From Prevotellaceae bacterium (GTDB taxonomy: Bacteria > Bacteroidota > Bacteroidia > Bacteroidales > Bacteroidaceae), in the NCBI GenBank assembly GCA_019420585.1, contig JAHZGX010000020.1, positions 99,855 to 163,854 on the forward strand: a stretch of 64,000 bases of DNA, read 5' to 3'. Below, one piece after another: positions 62,468-64,000 of this stretch (position 1 is its first letter; each line of letters begins with the position of its first letter). Both the position numbers and the translations under genes were made by a program. Under the pieces are notes generated by a model. It ran no database searches and was not told where the DNA came from. It was given only the letters and a program-made list of their open reading frames with translations.

Positions 62468-63565
62468 ATGAAAGCAGGTATAGTGGGACTGCCCAACGTG
62501 GGTAAGTCTACTCTTTTCAACTGCCTGTCCAGTGCTAAGGCGCAGGCGGCCAATTTCCCCTTTTGTACCATAGATGCCCAGTTGGGGCAGGTGTCCGTGC
62601 CTGATGAGCGACTGACCAAACTGGCTGAACTGGTTCATCCGGGGCGCATCGTGCCTGCCGTGTGTGACATTGTGGACATTGCCGGGCTGGTCAAGGGAGC
62701 CAGCAAAGGTGAGGGACTGGGTAACCAGTTCCTTGCGAACATACGTGAGTGTGACGCCATCATACACGTGCTGCGCTGCTTCGACAATGGTAACATTGTA
62801 CATGTGGATGGCAGTGTGAACCCTGTGAGGGATAAGGAAATCATTGACACCGAACTTCAATTGAAGGACCTGGAGACAGTGGAGAGCCGTATGAAGAAGG
62901 TGGAAAAGGCTGCCCGCGTGGGAGGCGACAAGCAGGCACGCATAGAACTCGATGTCCTGGAGGCTTACCATGAGGCTTTGCTCAAGGGCGAAAGCGCACG
63001 CACGGTTACTTTTGACACGGAGGATGAGAAGGCGGCCGCCAAAGGAATGTTCCTGCTGACGGCCAAGCCCGTGCTGTATGTGTGCAACGTGGACGATGCC
63101 AGCGCATCGGCGGGCAATGCATACACCGAGGCGGTGGCCAAGGCCATCCAGGGCGAGGATGCCGAGATGCTCATCATAAGCGCACAGACCGAGGCTGACA
63201 TTGCCGAACTGGAGAGTTACGAAGAAAAACAGATGTTCCTGGAAGACATGGGGCTCAAGGAAAGCGGCTGCAACCGACTTATCAAGGCCATCTATCACTT
63301 GCTCACGCTGCAGACCTTCATCACGGCCGGAGAGATGGAAGTGAAGGCATGGACCTTCCGTCGGGGCTGGAAGGCTCCGCAGTGTGCGGGCGTCATCCAC
63401 ACCGACTTTGAGAAGGGCTTCATTCGTGCCGAGGTTATCAAGTATGACGACTATATCCATTACGGCTCTGAGGCGGCTGTGCGTGAGGCCGGCAAGATGG
63501 GAGTCGAGGGCAAGGACTATGTGGTACAGGACGGTGACATCATGCACTTCAGATTCAACGTATGA
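62468..63565 (+). CDS. ychF: YchF/OBG family redox-regulated ATPase
   Basis: The 365-residue protein has the P-loop GLPNVGKSTLFN, DIAGLVKGASKGEGLGNQFL (switch II), the altered G4 region typical of OLA1/YchF (NVDD in place of NKxD, ATP-preferring), an inserted coiled coil (about 130-175) and a C-terminal TGS domain (KAWTFRRGWKAPQCAGVIHTDFEKGFIRAEV). It associates with ribosomes in other bacteria. A -7 match TACCTTTG lies at 62428-62435. It overlaps lgt by 4 bp. Confidence 0.96.
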   Translation: MKAGIVGLPNVGKSTLFNCLSSAKAQAANFPFCTIDAQLGQVSVPDERLTKLAELVHPGRIVPAVCDIVDIAGLVKGASKGEGLGNQFLANIRECDAIIHVLRCFDNGNIVHVDGSVNPVRDKEIIDTELQLKDLETVESRMKKVEKAARVGGDKQARIELDVLEAYHEALLKGESARTVTFDTEDEKAAAKGMFLLTAKPVLYVCNVDDASASAGNAYTEAVAKAIQGEDAEMLIISAQTEADIAELESYEEKQMFLEDMGLKESGCNRLIKAIYHLLTLQTFITAGEMEVKAWTFRRGWKAPQCAGVIHTDFEKGFIRAEVIKYDDYIHYGSEAAVREAGKMGVEGKDYVVQDGDIMHFRFNV

Positions 63566-64000
63566 CAGAACTTTACATTCACTGGAACCCTTCCACCACG
63601 GCTTTTGAACTGGGTTCCTTGGCCGTACGCTGGTATTCGCTATGCTGGTGTGCGGGTCTGCTGAGCGTGTACTTGCTCATGCATCGACTGTTCAGGCAGC
63701 AGAAACTGACTGATGAGCAGTTTGATCCCATGTTCCTCTATTGCTTCCTGGGCATCCTGATAGGTGCCCGCCTGGGGCATTGCCTCTTTTACGAGCCGGA
63801 GTATTTCCTGCATCACATCTGTGAGATGCTGCTACCCATACGTGAGACTGCCGACCCCAATCTGTGGAGCGGTGCGCTGACTTGGCTGCCCACGGGTAAT
63901 GAAGGTACCCACTGGGCATTCACCGGCTATGAGGGATTGGCAAGCCATGGCGGCACGCTGGGGCTCATGCTGGCTTTGGTGCTCTACTCCAGAAGTCAGA
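63562..64000 (+). CDS. lgt: Prolipoprotein diacylglyceryl transferase (partial, runs off window)
   Basis: Lgt attaches diacylglycerol to the lipobox Cys of prolipoproteins. The visible ~146 residues include the family start (IHWNPSTTAFELGSLAVRWYSLCW), GILIGARLGHCLFYEPEYFLHH and the GYEGLASHGGTLGLML segment carrying the conserved His-Gly-Gly. The remaining ~130 residues lie beyond position 64000. The ATGA overlap with ychF indicates a shared transcript. Confidence 0.92.
   Translation, partial: MTELYIHWNPSTTAFELGSLAVRWYSLCWCAGLLSVYLLMHRLFRQQKLTDEQFDPMFLYCFLGILIGARLGHCLFYEPEYFLHHICEMLLPIRETADPNLWSGALTWLPTGNEGTHWAFTGYEGLASHGGTLGLMLALVLYSRSQ

Noticed and set aside
62330..63547. Long open frame of about 400 codons on the minus strand opposite ychF
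   Set aside because: ychF is unmistakable on the plus strand; the antisense frame has His-rich, low-complexity composition with no motif and arises from codon bias.

Overview
The window is a chromosomal segment of a Bacteroidota member, most likely Bacteroidales and probably Prevotellaceae; genus is not resolvable by eye. Evidence: repeated matches to the Bacteroidota promoter pattern (TTTG, 19-21 nt, TAnnTTTG), large secreted proteins with C-terminal tails resembling type IX secretion sorting signals, many secreted glycoside hydrolases (GH92, GH3, GH5, GH20, GH32), family-specific proteins (DUF3098, DUF4294, DUF4369 with a thioredoxin fold, CPA2 antiporter with RCK_C), and an ECF sigma factor paired with a membrane protein. 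G+C is near one half by eye. I saw no rRNA, tRNA, CRISPR array, intact insertion sequence or prophage.

Layout. 0-4 kb: a small tyrosine-rich lipoprotein, then a leftward pair of iron-sulfur proteins (NapH-like polyferredoxin and an aldo/keto reductase with a ferredoxin tail). 4-14 kb: a long leftward array, miaB, ftsX-like, DUF3098, uppP, truB, queA, folK, a GH92 mannosidase and an HhH outer-membrane-type protein. 14-15 kb: a gene-poor stretch with a candidate small RNA and a dispersed repeat. 15-23 kb: two secreted leftward proteins, an EEP-family phosphatase or nuclease and a 2099-residue GLUG-like surface protein. 23.7-26.1 kb: a short LuxR regulator, an orphan RecQ C-terminal protein and manA, rightward. 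26.6-31.1 kb: acid phosphatase, GH3 and GH5. 31.2-36.6 kb: yifB, a thioredoxin-like lipoprotein, an OmpA/TPR lipoprotein and xerD. 36.6-37.8 kb: aroQ and an O-methyltransferase. 37.8-39.2 kb: a decayed accessory insertion with HU-like and VapE-like gene remnants. 39.2-41.6 kb: an AraC regulator and pdxTS. 41.65-42.35 kb: an AT-rich intergenic region with DnaA-box-like sites, my best candidate for the replication origin. 42.3-46.3 kb: ECF sigma plus membrane partner, tadA, and yraN-birA-pyrH. 46.3-52.8 kb: GH20, CPA2 antiporter, BASS transporter and nadA. 53.2-57.9 kb: a SpoU methyltransferase, DUF4294, a radical SAM protein and a pseudo-metalloprotease with a sorting tail. 58-64 kb: GH32, a GDPD-family secreted protein, ychF and the start of lgt.

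How it fits together. Most genes are core housekeeping: tRNA modification (miaB, queA, truB, tadA), cofactors (pdxST, nadA, folK, birA), envelope (uppP, lgt, ftsX-like), replication and recombination (xerD) and nucleotides (pyrH). Interspersed are secreted glycan-degrading enzymes with no SusC/SusD pair beside them, so this is not a classical polysaccharide utilisation locus. Strand composition changes between about 38 and 44 kb: genes of the same orientation are G-poor on the + strand to the left and G-rich to the right. This is the main reason for placing an origin near 42 kb.

The most notable items are the candidate oriC, two families of AT-rich palindromic dispersed repeats (two copies each), the orphan RecQ C-terminal protein, the metalloprotease-like protein that has lost its HExxH catalytic residues, the candidate small RNA at 14.2 kb and the decayed HU/VapE cassette.
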